Shown: positions 17,532-27,848, numbered from the stretch's first letter. The stretch: DNA of 64,000 bases from Massilia sp. IC2-477 (GCF_020707265.1 NZ_JAJFEQ010000006.1:1-64000), one strand, 5' to 3'. Notes: a model not told the origin generated them from the sequence alone. A program made the numbers and translations.

Positions 17532-18293
17532 ATGAAACGGCTGGTCGTCGGATTGCTTGCATGCTTCGCCTTCATTTCCGCCAGCTGGGCGGAGCCGCAG
17601 TTCAAGCTGCTGGTGCTGGGAGGACCCAACAAATACCACTACGAATACATCCCGGTGGCGCGCGACAGCCTCGAACAGATGGGCAAGCTGCATGCCTTCG
17701 ACGTGACCTGGTCCACCCAGATGCAAGCCCTCGAGGGCGAGCTGAAACATTATGCGGCGATCGTGCTGATGAATTCCTCTGGCGAGGAGTTCAACGAGAA
17801 GCAGCGCAAGGCTTTTGAAGAGTACGTAAATGGCGGCGGCAACGTTGTGATTGTGCACCGCGCTGTGATCTTCAATCCTCCCGGCGCCTGGCCTTGGTAT
17901 GAAAAGCTGGTCGGGCGCTCGTTCCGGATTCATCCGATGCTGCAGACGGCCGTCATCGATACCGTCGACAAGAACTTCCCCGCCACCTTCGGCGTGCCTC
18001 AACGCTGGATCTGGAGCGACGAATGGTATGAGCTGACCAATCCCTACAACGTGAAGATCAATACCGTGCTAGCAGTGGACGAAGCCAGCTACGACCCGAC
18101 CAAAATCTGGAAAGGGCAAGTCGCGAACGGCATGGGCAAGGACCATCCGGTGGCCTGGTATCACCAGGTCGGCAAGTCGCGTGTGTTCGTGACGACTCTT
18201 GGGCACGATGTGCGGGCGTATCGCGATCCGCAGTACCTTGCTCACCTGCTGGGCGGGATGTATTGGGCGACGACCGGACGCGGGATACAGTAA
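17532..18293 (+). CDS. Secreted ThuA-like domain protein
   Basis: 253-residue protein with a signal peptide (1-20, SWA-E) and a ThuA domain, a class I glutamine-amidotransferase-like fold found in trehalose-utilisation and other sugar-related proteins. Supporting segments are KLLVLGGPNKYHYEYIPVAR (strand 1), AAIVLMNSSGEEFNEKQRKA, FEEYVNGGGNVVIVHRAV, and the closing block PVAWYHQVGKSRVFVTTLGH with the family GHD motif. The ATG at 17532 is preferred over a long upstream frame. It is the last GC-rich gene before the AT-rich island. Its enzymatic role, if any, is unknown. Confidence 0.85.
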   Translation: MKRLVVGLLACFAFISASWAEPQFKLLVLGGPNKYHYEYIPVARDSLEQMGKLHAFDVTWSTQMQALEGELKHYAAIVLMNSSGEEFNEKQRKAFEEYVNGGGNVVIVHRAVIFNPPGAWPWYEKLVGRSFRIHPMLQTAVIDTVDKNFPATFGVPQRWIWSDEWYELTNPYNVKINTVLAVDEASYDPTKIWKGQVANGMGKDHPVAWYHQVGKSRVFVTTLGHDVRAYRDPQYLAHLLGGMYWATTGRGIQ

Positions 18294-18300
18294 GCGGACG

Positions 18301-18723
18301 AACGGAGATGTCTGGCATTACTCGCATTATGGTATGGGACCTACAGCTCGAACTATAGAGGATGGCGCGATTTCGGCGCAGCAGAACAAGACAAAGTCGA
18401 AGCTGTGGATTGCCATTGAGGGCGAGCTTAAGGCTGTCATAGACCGCATCCTTGCGTACGACAAACCGAGAAAGTGACCAGCCTTCAGTTAGTTCCTATG
18501 AGCGAAGGCCAGTTCCGCTGTGCTTTCAATCAAGCTCGGTATTGGGCCGTAGCCTGGCGTCCTGATCTTGAGATGGCATTCGCGACTTTTAATTCCGCGA
18601 CCTACGCGCCAAGGCCGGGACGAACAAGGATGAACAACAGGGCATGAAAGCGGCACAGAGTCTGCGTGGCCATGCTTCGGCAACGATGACTAGGCAATAC
18701 ATCCAGTACCAGAAGGGAAACTA
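18301..18723 (+). pseudogene. Decayed phage-type tyrosine recombinase (integrase) C-terminal relic
   Basis: Three collinear fragments in different frames read like the catalytic half of a phage integrase. Fragment 1 (about 18345-18477) reads EDGAISAQQNKTKSKLWI followed by EGELKAVIDRIL, like the strand region after 'W.DI.dG'. Fragment 2 (about 18477-18545) reads MSEGQFRCAFNQAR, like the segment before the catalytic His/Arg. Fragment 3 (18587-18723) has F-stop-FRDLRAKAGTN, then LRGHASATMTRQYIQY, matching the FxFRDLRAKA and LGHxxxxMTxxYV blocks with the catalytic tyrosine. A TAA at 18590 replaces the residue normally before FRDLR, and two frameshifts separate the parts. The gene is dead, but its presence marks an old integration event. 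Confidence 0.7.
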
Positions 18724-18798
18724 GTGATCCTACTAAATGACCTGAACCAATAATCAACCAGCTAGGCCGATAGCCGGGCAGCTGCTCGGCATGATTAA

Positions 18799-19389
18799 CT
18801 AAAGAACCTGTGGCTTCAGATTTTTTTCAAACTTCGCGAGAAACGCCTCTGCATTCGGATGCTCACGCACGGCGACTGGAAGGAATTCTTCAACGTGCTC
18901 GCGTGCAAGCGCCCACGCCTCATCGCCAAACGTGTACGGCACACGCCAGACAGTTCCGGACCCCATAACCATCATTCTCTTGCCAATAAGGGCCCCGGCA
19001 ATCGGGTGATGCGCTTCACCAAACACTGTTTGCTGGCCGTGGTAGAGACAATACTGGAGCAAGCCGAGCTCATCAGGGCTTAGACCACGGAGTCGCTCGA
19101 GCATTAAGCCACGGCGCGATGCTTTAGCCTCAGCAGCCTTTTGATGCTCAGCACGCCGCGTCCAGTAGCTGAGAAAAAAACTCTTGAGTGCTGGTCCCGC
19201 CGAGCTAACAAATAAAGCGAGAGAAGCAACTAAGCCGATCCAGAGGTATCCGCGATATGCAGTGCGAATCGTGTGAATCCCTAAGTCAACGGCGACATGC
19301 CAAGGAACGAACAACACGAATGCTATAGCTACGGATGAAGCCCACGCATATTTCGCGGCCAGTTCCACAGCTTTAAGAATATGCTCCAT
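18799..19389 (-). CDS. SieB-like superinfection-exclusion family membrane protein
   Basis: 196-residue protein with two N-terminal TM helices (about 17-35 and 48-68), a basic linker (YWTRRAEHQKAAEAKASRR) and a cytoplasmic domain with LSPDELGLLQYCLYHGQQTV and AGALIGKRMMVM. This architecture, two TMs followed by a soluble domain that starts at an 'LsxxE..iL' helix, resembles the SieB superinfection-exclusion family of phages and islands, which blocks growth of incoming phages. The similarity is to the fold outline rather than to specific catalytic residues, so the call is tentative. It lies next to an integrase relic in an AT-rich island. Confidence 0.55.
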   Translation of the reverse strand: MEHILKAVELAAKYAWASSVAIAFVLFVPWHVAVDLGIHTIRTAYRGYLWIGLVASLALFVSSAGPALKSFFLSYWTRRAEHQKAAEAKASRRGLMLERLRGLSPDELGLLQYCLYHGQQTVFGEAHHPIAGALIGKRMMVMGSGTVWRVPYTFGDEAWALAREHVEEFLPVAVREHPNAEAFLAKFEKNLKPQVL

Positions 19390-19547
19390 AGACTACCCTC
19401 ACCATGCGCAAATTAATTCTTCGGAACTGACAACGTTATGCAGAACTACTCGGTAGACTGCATCCGCAATCGGCTAGATCCAGTCCGTCGTGCCAGTCTG
19501 AAATTTCGTCCTCACGCTTCTGCTGCAATGACGAGGAAGTAAGCTAA

Positions 19548-20018
19548 TCAACCGTCGTCAAATATTTTTCGGTGCAATGCCTCAGTTACTTGCGTGACGA
19601 TTACATCACGAGTCATTCCGATTCTATCTCTCGATGGACTGCAGTTTAAATAGTCATCAAATATTTGGAAATTGCCGTTCGCGGAAAACTCAATCTCAAG
19701 TAAATTCTCGCCATCGAAAACGTCTACGATTCTAGGATCCCGATTTTTCTGAAAAAATTCGATCCTGCCCATTGGAACAAAAGCGTTTTGAACTTTCCTT
19801 AGGATTTTAGAATAATATGCATAAATTTCCACACCCATTGTAGTAATCAAGAAATCGAATTCCGTATCTTCCACAGACTTTATAGTTACAAAGCTTTCGC
19901 TTTCAAAGCCTGACTCTGGATTCGGAATCATGATTCCTTTGAGACTTGCGGCTTGCCTGTCGATTATTTGAAATTGTCTTAATCGACTGGCAATTTCGCC
20001 TGAAAGAAACGGGTTCAT
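19548..20018 (-). CDS. Island hypothetical protein
   Basis: 156-residue soluble, acidic protein with no recognised domain. It is AT-rich relative to the chromosome, and a strong AAGGAG ribosome-binding site precedes the ATG, which supports expression. Notable segments are IKSVEDTEFDFLITTMGVEIYAYY and IEFFQKNRDPRIVDVFDGEN. The mix of strands and helices suggests a single alpha/beta domain. It sits between the SieB-like gene and the coupled basic-repeat/membrane pair, 32 nt downstream of the latter, so all three may be one transcript. Confidence 0.65.
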   Translation of the reverse strand: MNPFLSGEIASRLRQFQIIDRQAASLKGIMIPNPESGFESESFVTIKSVEDTEFDFLITTMGVEIYAYYSKILRKVQNAFVPMGRIEFFQKNRDPRIVDVFDGENLLEIEFSANGNFQIFDDYLNCSPSRDRIGMTRDVIVTQVTEALHRKIFDDG

Positions 20019-20050
20019 ATAACTCCTTGACTACTGCTTAAACTCCATAT

Positions 20051-20446
20051 TTATTTAAAGACAATGAAGCTATTTATATATTTCAAAAGGTAAAAATAGG
20101 CTGATCCAATAAATAGGATTTTCAGGACAAAGAATGTAATCCCCGGGATATTGATTGATAATGGCGCCTGGAAACTATGCTTCGGATTGATCCCGCCGGC
20201 CTCTTTGTACCGGTGATATGACCCCCAAATAAGGGTTGACACAGCATATTGCAAAAGATCACATGCGAGCCCAACTACGATTAGCAGGAGCGGCAATTTA
20301 AGGTCAGCGGGAATTTGCGTAAACGTCTTATTGTCCTGCTTAAAGAGCCAGACGACTGCTATTCCCGCTAGACCCAGCTGACGAACAATTTCGCTCGTCT
20401 TTCCGCTGAACGTGTAGTAATTCTCGAGTGCGTCTTTGAGAATCAT
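20051..20446 (-). CDS. Island membrane protein coupled to a basic repeat protein
   Basis: 131-residue protein with about three TM helices (approximately 22-36, 49-73 and 101-123) and a short cytoplasmic N-terminus reading YYTFSGKTSEIVRQLGLAGI. The loop between TM2 and TM3 is basic (GSYHRYKEAGGINPKH). No family is confidently recognised. Its ATG overlaps the stop of the upstream gene in the ATGA form, so the two are translationally coupled. The N-terminal block looks like a conserved family signature, but I cannot verify that. Confidence 0.7.
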   Translation of the reverse strand: MILKDALENYYTFSGKTSEIVRQLGLAGIAVVWLFKQDNKTFTQIPADLKLPLLLIVVGLACDLLQYAVSTLIWGSYHRYKEAGGINPKHSFQAPLSINIPGITFFVLKILFIGSAYFYLLKYINSFIVFK

Positions 20447-20724
20447 TTCTTCTTCCGAGGGCCGCCACTACTGGTCCCAGAATTTGACGCGGCAGCCTTC
20501 TGAGTCAATGCCGACCCGGCTGCGCTTTTAGATGCCGTACCAGTCCTACCATCTCGCAAAACTTTAGACGCAGCACTCGCTGCCGTCGTAGATGTCTTTT
20601 TATCGTTACCTTTCTGCGACAGTGCGCTTCCTGCCGCAGTTTTTGAACCGGCACCCGTTGAAGGGCTTTTTATCACTTTTGAGGCAGTCTTAGCTACCTT
20701 AGCACTTGTCGATTTCGTTGCCAT
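20443..20724 (-). CDS. Basic Ser/Ala/Lys protein with two tandem repeats
   Basis: 93-residue, highly basic, low-complexity protein, probably cytoplasmic. It consists essentially of two copies of one unit: ASKVIKSPSTG-AGSKTAAGSALSQK and ASKVLRDGRTG-TASKSAAGSALTQK, joined by a Lys/Thr/Ser linker and ending in PRKKK. Composition suggests nucleic-acid binding or a disordered histone-like character. The ATG at 20724 is chosen over a GTG at 20730. It overlaps the downstream membrane protein by 4 nt. Function is unknown. Confidence 0.72.
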   Translation of the reverse strand: MATKSTSAKVAKTASKVIKSPSTGAGSKTAAGSALSQKGNDKKTSTTAASAASKVLRDGRTGTASKSAAGSALTQKAAASNSGTSSGGPRKKK

Positions 20725-20770
20725 TTGCACCTTTCATTACGAATGATGATCTTAAGCTAACCAGGAGTAC

Positions 20771-20798
20771 ATTCTAAAGGATCGAGCAATTCTAGCAA
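20771..20798 (-). promoter_or_regulatory. Candidate sigma-70 promoter for the island operon
   Basis: Reading the minus strand, TTGCTA (-35) and TAGAAT (-10) are separated by 16 bp, about 45 nt upstream of the basic repeat gene. The rest of 20725-21001 shows no gene; only AT-rich sequence is seen. Confidence 0.4.
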
Positions 20799-21001
20799 GA
20801 AACTTACTAAGCCGTGTGAAATTTGCAAGGTATGTCCGACTTTTCTTCGTAACTAGAAACAAAGGCAATTCTAACTACGTTAACGCCATTGCTAACAGGA
20901 ATGTGAGCTAAACAGGGCGGTAGAAATCGGAATTTGCGGAACTTACGCTGATTTGCGGTACGTTGTTTCGTTACAAAACTAGTGTAAGTCTTTGATTTTA
21001 T

Positions 21002-21080
<79 letters not shown>

Positions 21081-21109
21081 AGAAATCGGGACAGTGGCTA
21101 GAAAGTGAT

Positions 21110-21156
21110 CTCGCCACCCGCTTCAGCGGCGCGGTACCGTGAAGCAGAGTGGCGAG
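21110..21156. other. Long hairpin between rpoD and the tRNA gene
   Basis: CTCGCCAC/GTGGCGAG (8 bp) enclose GCTTCA/TGAAGC (6 bp) with small internal loops and a 14-nt apical loop, 46 nt after the rpoD stop. There is no T-run on the minus strand, so it is more likely a 3'-UTR or processing structure than an intrinsic terminator. Confidence 0.5.
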
Positions 21157-21202
21157 AGGATATTGCTTTTAGTGCAGGTCCGTCAAGCTTCGATTACAAC
21201 AA

Positions 21203-23473
<2,271 letters not shown>

Positions 23474-23549
23474 AACGACTAACTTTACGATGGTTAAAGA
23501 TAAAGTTTTGTTACCTTACATCACCCTGCAGGCAATCATCTGTTGCCTC

Positions 23550-23613
23550 GCTAACTGAAACTCCACGCCGCGATTGAAACGAAAAATGGTTTCAAAGGTT
23601 GCAATAGTTAGCG
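23550..23613. other. Nested inverted repeats between dnaG and rpoD
   Basis: GCTAACT (23550-23556) pairs with AGTTAGC (23607-23613) around an inner hairpin TTGAAAC/GTTTCAA with an 8-nt loop. The structure lies in the 210-bp dnaG-rpoD gap, where a processing site or internal promoter for rpoD would be expected. The rest of the gap shows nothing clear. Confidence 0.4.
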
Positions 23614-23683
23614 TTTTATTATAGCACGCACCCCTGCTTTTTCCAGTCGCGAACACTGGCCGTCGAGGCCGCGTTGCCAAGGC

Positions 23684-25480
23684 TTATCGGGGCGACATAT
23701 CCGCGGCAGCTTCTCGGGCCAGGAGGTCCTGCTGGGCGGTAATTTCGCGGTAGCGAGTACTCACCTGATCTGGGGTCAGGCCCGAGGAAAACAACTGGTT
23801 AAGTTCTTGTTTTAACGCGTCCATCTTGATTTGGCGCACCGCACTGAGCAGCCAGACACGGTCTGCGTCAACGTCCGACTCCGGCTCAGCGGCAATTTCC
23901 GAGATCAAACTGTCGTATTCTGCCGTCACTTCTTTTAACTGTTGTGACAAGGCCGCGAACGTACCGTACTCGCCCAGGCTCTGGGCCAGGTGCACCAGGT
24001 GGCGCAGCGCATCGGCGGCTTCCTGGCCGAAGTAGTCGAAGGAGGCCAGCGCCTCGTCGTTCAGCAGGTGCGCCAGGTGCGGGTGCGAGACCAGGATGCG
24101 CAGCATCTGCAGCTCGAGCCCGACCGGTTTCGGACGGCCTTGGCGCGGCGGCGCGCGGCGCACCACCGATACCGGCTTGGACAACTCGAACAGCGATTCG
24201 ATCTCGGCCGACGTCGATTCGGTGAGGTTGGCCAGGCCGCGCACGATCTGCAGCCGCAGCGCGGTCGGCGCCATGGCCTGCAGCATCGGCTTGGCCTCGT
24301 GCTGGGCATGCGCCCTGCCCTCCGGCGTGTCGAGGTCGTGCTCGGCGCTGACTTCGCGCAGCAGGAACTGCGACAGCGGCATCGCGTCGTGAATTTCCTG
24401 TTCGAAGGCTTCGGCGCCGCGTTCGCGCACGAAGCTGTCCGGGTCGTGTTCCTGCGGCAGGAACAGGAACTTGATGGTCTTGTCGTCGGTCACCTGCGGC
24501 AGGCAGGCTTCCAGCGCACGGCGGGCGGCGCGGCGGCCGGCCTTGTCGCCGTCGAAGCTGAAGATCACGGTGTCGGTCTGGCGCAGCAGCTTTTGCACGT
24601 GGGTGCTGGTGCAGGCGGTACCGAGGGTCGCCACGGCCTGCGGGAAGCCGAGCTGGGTCAGGGCGACGACGTCCATGTAGCCTTCCGTCACCAGCACATA
24701 GCCGGCGTCGCGGATCGCTTGTCGCGCCTCGAACAGGCCGTACAGCTCCAGGCCTTTCTGGAACAGTGGGGTTTCCGGCGAGTTCAGGTATTTCGGTTCG
24801 CCGCCGTCGAGCACGCGGCCGCCGAAGCCGATCACCTGGCCCTTGGTATTGCGGATCGGGAACATGACGCGCTCGCGGAAGCGGTCGTAGCGTTTCTTGT
24901 TATTGCCGTCCTCGTCGACCTTGTCGATCACCAGGCCGGATTCGACCAGCGCCAGCGCGTCGTAGTCGGAAAAGACCGAGCGCAGGTTGTCCCATCCGCC
25001 GGGGGCGTAGCCCATGCCGAAGCGGGCGGCGACCTCACCGGTCAGGCCGCGGTTCTTCAGGTAGGCGATGGCGTGAGGGGCTTCGCGCAGCTGGGCACGG
25101 TAGTAGGCGCAGGCCTGGGTCAGGGCTTCCGTCATCGCCAGCGACTGCGCCTGCTGGGCGGCGCGCTGTTGCGGCGGGATCTTGTCGTCCTGGTCCGGGA
25201 CCACCATGCCCACGCCCTGGGCCAGGTCCTTGACGGCATCGACGAAGCCCATGCCCGAGTATTCGATCAGGAAGCCGATCGAGGTGCCGTGGGCGCCGCA
25301 GCCGAAGCAGTGGTAGAACTGTTTCGTTGGGCTGACCGTGAAGCTGGGGGATTTTTCGTTGTGGAATGGGCACAGGCCCATGTAGTTGGCCCCGCCCTTT
25401 TTCAGCTGGACGTAACGGCCGACGATGTCGACGATGTCGACACGGTTGAGCAAATCGGTAATGAAGGATTGCGGAATCAC
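23684..25480 (-). CDS. dnaG: DNA primase
   Basis: 598-residue primase that makes RNA primers at the replication fork. The N-terminal CHC2 zinc finger is LCPFHNEKSPSF then FYHCFGCGAHG (about 36-65). The primase core carries the TOPRIM motifs EGYMDVVAL (about 270) and SFDGDKAGRRAARRA (about 310-325). The C-terminal helical domain (about 450-598) would bind the DnaB helicase. Start is GTG at 25480 with no obvious ribosome-binding site. It lies between yqeY and rpoD, with a REP pair just upstream. Confidence 0.96.
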   Translation of the reverse strand: MIPQSFITDLLNRVDIVDIVGRYVQLKKGGANYMGLCPFHNEKSPSFTVSPTKQFYHCFGCGAHGTSIGFLIEYSGMGFVDAVKDLAQGVGMVVPDQDDKIPPQQRAAQQAQSLAMTEALTQACAYYRAQLREAPHAIAYLKNRGLTGEVAARFGMGYAPGGWDNLRSVFSDYDALALVESGLVIDKVDEDGNNKKRYDRFRERVMFPIRNTKGQVIGFGGRVLDGGEPKYLNSPETPLFQKGLELYGLFEARQAIRDAGYVLVTEGYMDVVALTQLGFPQAVATLGTACTSTHVQKLLRQTDTVIFSFDGDKAGRRAARRALEACLPQVTDDKTIKFLFLPQEHDPDSFVRERGAEAFEQEIHDAMPLSQFLLREVSAEHDLDTPEGRAHAQHEAKPMLQAMAPTALRLQIVRGLANLTESTSAEIESLFELSKPVSVVRRAPPRQGRPKPVGLELQMLRILVSHPHLAHLLNDEALASFDYFGQEAADALRHLVHLAQSLGEYGTFAALSQQLKEVTAEYDSLISEIAAEPESDVDADRVWLLSAVRQIKMDALKQELNQLFSSGLTPDQVSTRYREITAQQDLLAREAAADMSPR

Positions 25481-25613
25481 TAGGAGGTACTCAGTGTTTG
25501 TCTCAACTCAGACTATACCGCAGCGCTGACTGCAAATTGATTTATGACAAGGCAGAAGGCCTTGATGGGATCGCTGTCGTAAGCGTGCACCGGGGTGACG
25601 CTTCGGCTGCTTG

Positions 25614-25689
25614 ACCGCGTGGGCGGGAGACCCGCCCACCCTACGGAAAATCGCCGTTGTAGGGTGGGCAGGTCTCCTGCCCACGCGGT
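25614..25689. repeat. Inverted REP pair (REPIN) between yqeY and dnaG
   Basis: Two REP units face each other: 25614-25645 (minus orientation, stem GTGGGCGGG/CCCGCCCAC) and 25659-25689 (plus orientation, stem GTGGGCAGG/CCTGCCCAC, a compensatory pair change). They are joined by 13 nt. The GTAGGG ends face inward here, the opposite of the RAYT flanks. The pair fills much of the 222-bp gap inside the macromolecular synthesis operon. Confidence 0.9.
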
Positions 25690-25702
25690 AACGGACGTCG
25701 AA

Positions 25703-26152
25703 TCAACCGCCCGACAACGCCTTCTTCACCAGACCCGAAACCACGGTCATGTCCGCACGCCCCGCCAGCTTCGGCTTGAGCACACCCATCACCTTGCCCA
25801 TGTCCGCCGGACCGGCAGCGCCGGTGGCAGCCACGGCCGCGGCCACTTCGGCGGCGACTTCCTCGTCCGACAGACCGGCCGGCATGTAGGCCGACAGGAT
25901 CGCCAGTTCCGATTTCTCGATATCGGCCAGGTCGGCACGGCCGCCTGCTTCGAACTGGGTAATCGAATCCTTGCGCTGCTTGATCATCTTTTCGACGATG
26001 GCCAGGGTCTGGGCGTCGTTCAGTTCGATCTGCTCGTCGACTTCCTTGCGCTTGATTTCCGCCAGGATCAGGCGAATGGTCGCCAGGCGGGCGCTTTCCT
26101 TGGCGCGCATCGCGGTTTTCATGTCCTCGGTAATCTGGGCTTTCAGGCTCAT
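25703..26152 (-). CDS. GatB/YqeY domain protein
   Basis: 149-residue YqeY-family protein, related to the tail domain of the GatB amidotransferase subunit. It begins MSLKAQITEDMKTAMRAKES, has the typical LATIRLILAEIKRKEVDE helix, and a C-terminal domain with MGKVMGVLKPKLAGRADM. The ATG at 26152 has a GGAGATGAC ribosome-binding site; an upstream in-frame start is ignored. It sits between rpsU and dnaG, its conserved place in many proteobacteria. A role in tRNA or translation quality control is only inferred. Confidence 0.9.
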   Translation of the reverse strand: MSLKAQITEDMKTAMRAKESARLATIRLILAEIKRKEVDEQIELNDAQTLAIVEKMIKQRKDSITQFEAGGRADLADIEKSELAILSAYMPAGLSDEEVAAEVAAAVAATGAAGPADMGKVMGVLKPKLAGRADMTVVSGLVKKALSGG

Positions 26153-26182
26153 GTCATCTCCATGTTCGAATGATATAAACGA

Positions 26183-26215
26183 CAAAACCCGCCGCGGTAA
26201 CAACCGGAGCGGGCT
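26183..26215 (-). terminator. Terminator/attenuator between rpsU and yqeY
   Basis: On the minus strand, AGCCCGC...CCGG and CCG...GCGGGT form a hairpin with a TTGTTA loop, followed by TTTTG, about 65 nt after the rpsU stop. The E. coli operon also has a partial terminator after rpsU that raises S21 over primase, so the same role is likely here. Confidence 0.65.
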
Positions 26216-26279
26216 TGTGGACGCTCAGCGACTCGCCGGGACAGTGCTGTCACCGGACCAAGCCGTGGATGCAGTCGGA

Positions 26280-26492
26280 TTAGTACAGCTTCTTCGGCAG
26301 CTGCTGGCTGCGGATGCGCTTGTAGTGACGCTTCACTGCGGCGGCCAGCTTGCGCTTGCGCTCTGCAGTTGGCTTCTCGTAGAACTCGCGAGCGCGCAGT
26401 TCGGTCAGCAGACCGGTTTTTTCGATAGTGCGCTTGAAGCGACGCATAGCGACTTCGAACGGCTCGTTTTCTTTAAGGCGGATAGTGGTCAT
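26280..26492 (-). CDS. rpsU: 30S ribosomal protein S21
   Basis: 70-residue basic ribosomal protein with the family sequence [36 protein letters not shown] and the C-terminal [17 protein letters not shown]. It is needed for initiation on the 30S subunit. The ATG at 26492 matches the family N-terminus. It is the first gene of the macromolecular synthesis operon. Confidence 0.97.
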   Translation of the reverse strand: MTTIRLKENEPFEVAMRRFKRTIEKTGLLTELRAREFYEKPTAERKRKLAAAVKRHYKRIRSQQLPKKLY

Positions 26493-26591
26493 GTAAAAAT
26501 GAAACCGTTGGATTTGGGAAGAACGAAAGTGTAGCACCATTTGCGGATCAGTGGAAGCTTTTAACAAGCTGTCCCACAATTGCCACAAAGC

Positions 26592-27803
26592 TTAGACGCT
26601 GCTGCCTGCCACATAGCCCGAAGCCCACGCCCACTGGAAGTTATAGCCGCCCAGCCAGCCGGTGACGTCCACCGTTTCGCCGATGAAATACAGGCCCGGA
26701 ACCTTATTCGCCATCATGGTCTGCTGCGACAGTTCGCGCGTGTCGACGCCGCCCAGGGTCACCTCGGCCTTCTTGTAGCCTTCCGACCCGGTCGGCACGA
26801 TGGCCCAGCGGTTGATGGCGTCGCCCAGCTTGCGCAGTTTGGCGTCGGCCATGTCGGCCAGGCGCGCGTCCGGCGCGAAACCGTTGGCCACCAGCAGGCC
26901 TTCGGCCAGGCGCGCCGGCAGCCATTGGGACAGCACGTTGCCTAGCTGCTTCTTGACCGTGGTCTTGGAGGAGATCAGTTCCTCGGCCACATCCATCTCG
27001 GGCAGCAGGTCGAGCACGATCGGGGTGCCCGGCTCCCAGTAGCTGGAGATCTGCAGGATGGCCGGACCCGACAGGCCGCGGTGGGTGAACAGCAGGTCTT
27101 CGCGGAAGTGGCCGCCGCTCTTCTTTCCCTTCCCTTTGCCGCCGCCGGTGCTCACCTCGACTTCCAGCGCGATGCCGGCCAGCGGAGCAAAGGCTTCCCA
27201 GCTGGGGCCATCGAAAGTGAGCGGCACCAGGCCCGGACGCGGCTCGACGATCTGCAAATCGAACTGTTTAGCAATGCGATAACCCAGGTCGGTGGCGCCG
27301 ATCTTCGGGATCGACAGGCCGCCGGTGGCGATCACCACGCTCTCGCATTCAATGTCGCCACCTTCCGCCGTGATGTGGAAACCGGTGTCGAGCTTTTCGA
27401 TGCTGCCGATCTTGCAGGGCATGCGCCAGCTGACCTCGCCCTGCTCGCATTCCGCGCGCAGCATGCGGATGATCTGCTCGGACGAGTCGTCGCAGAACAG
27501 CTGGCCCTTGTGCTTCTCGTGGTAAGCGATGCGGTGCTTCCTGACCAGGGCGAGGAAGTCCTGCGCGGTGTAGCGCGACAGCGCGCTGCGGCAGAAGTTG
27601 GGGTTCTGCGACAGGAAGTTGGCCGGACCGGCGTTGACGTTGGTGAAATTGCAGCGGCCGCCGCCGGAGATGCGGATCTTTTCCGCCAGCCGCGTGGCAT
27701 GGTCGAGCAGCACCACGCGCTTGCCGCGCTGGGCGGCTACGGCCGCGCACATCATGCCGGCGGCGCCTGCGCCGATGACCGCTACATCGTATTGTTTTGC
27801 CAT
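26592..27803 (-). CDS. HI0933/YhiN-family FAD-dependent oxidoreductase
   Basis: 403-residue flavoprotein. The N-terminal Rossmann motif is VIGAGAAGMMCA (about 9-20), followed by the family block IRISGGGRCNFTNVN (about 44-58). The middle has ESVVIATGGLSIPKIGATD, and the C-terminus closes the FAD site with LYFIGETVDVTGWLGGYNFQ. The family (YhiN-like, aminoacetone oxidase family) is widespread but poorly characterised. The gene stands alone downstream of rpsU on the same strand, with its own 99-bp gap before rpsU. Confidence 0.9.
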   Translation of the reverse strand: MAKQYDVAVIGAGAAGMMCAAVAAQRGKRVVLLDHATRLAEKIRISGGGRCNFTNVNAGPANFLSQNPNFCRSALSRYTAQDFLALVRKHRIAYHEKHKGQLFCDDSSEQIIRMLRAECEQGEVSWRMPCKIGSIEKLDTGFHITAEGGDIECESVVIATGGLSIPKIGATDLGYRIAKQFDLQIVEPRPGLVPLTFDGPSWEAFAPLAGIALEVEVSTGGGKGKGKKSGGHFREDLLFTHRGLSGPAILQISSYWEPGTPIVLDLLPEMDVAEELISSKTTVKKQLGNVLSQWLPARLAEGLLVANGFAPDARLADMADAKLRKLGDAINRWAIVPTGSEGYKKAEVTLGGVDTRELSQQTMMANKVPGLYFIGETVDVTGWLGGYNFQWAWASGYVAGSSV

Positions 27804-27848
27804 GCTTGAGGGTGTTCGAGAATCGCCAAACCGGCCATTGTATACGGT

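Larger units (their letters stand above)
18294..21001. other. AT-rich genomic island abutting a tRNA gene
   Basis: Base composition drops visibly, especially from 19.4 to 20.9 kb, against GC-rich flanks. The stretch contains a decayed phage-type integrase, a SieB-like protein, an orphan gene and a coupled gene pair, all of the intact genes on the minus strand, and stops at the 3' end of a tRNA gene. This is the usual picture of a reduced integrated element. I looked for a second copy of the tRNA 3' end near 18.3 kb and found none, so the boundaries are approximate. Confidence 0.65.
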
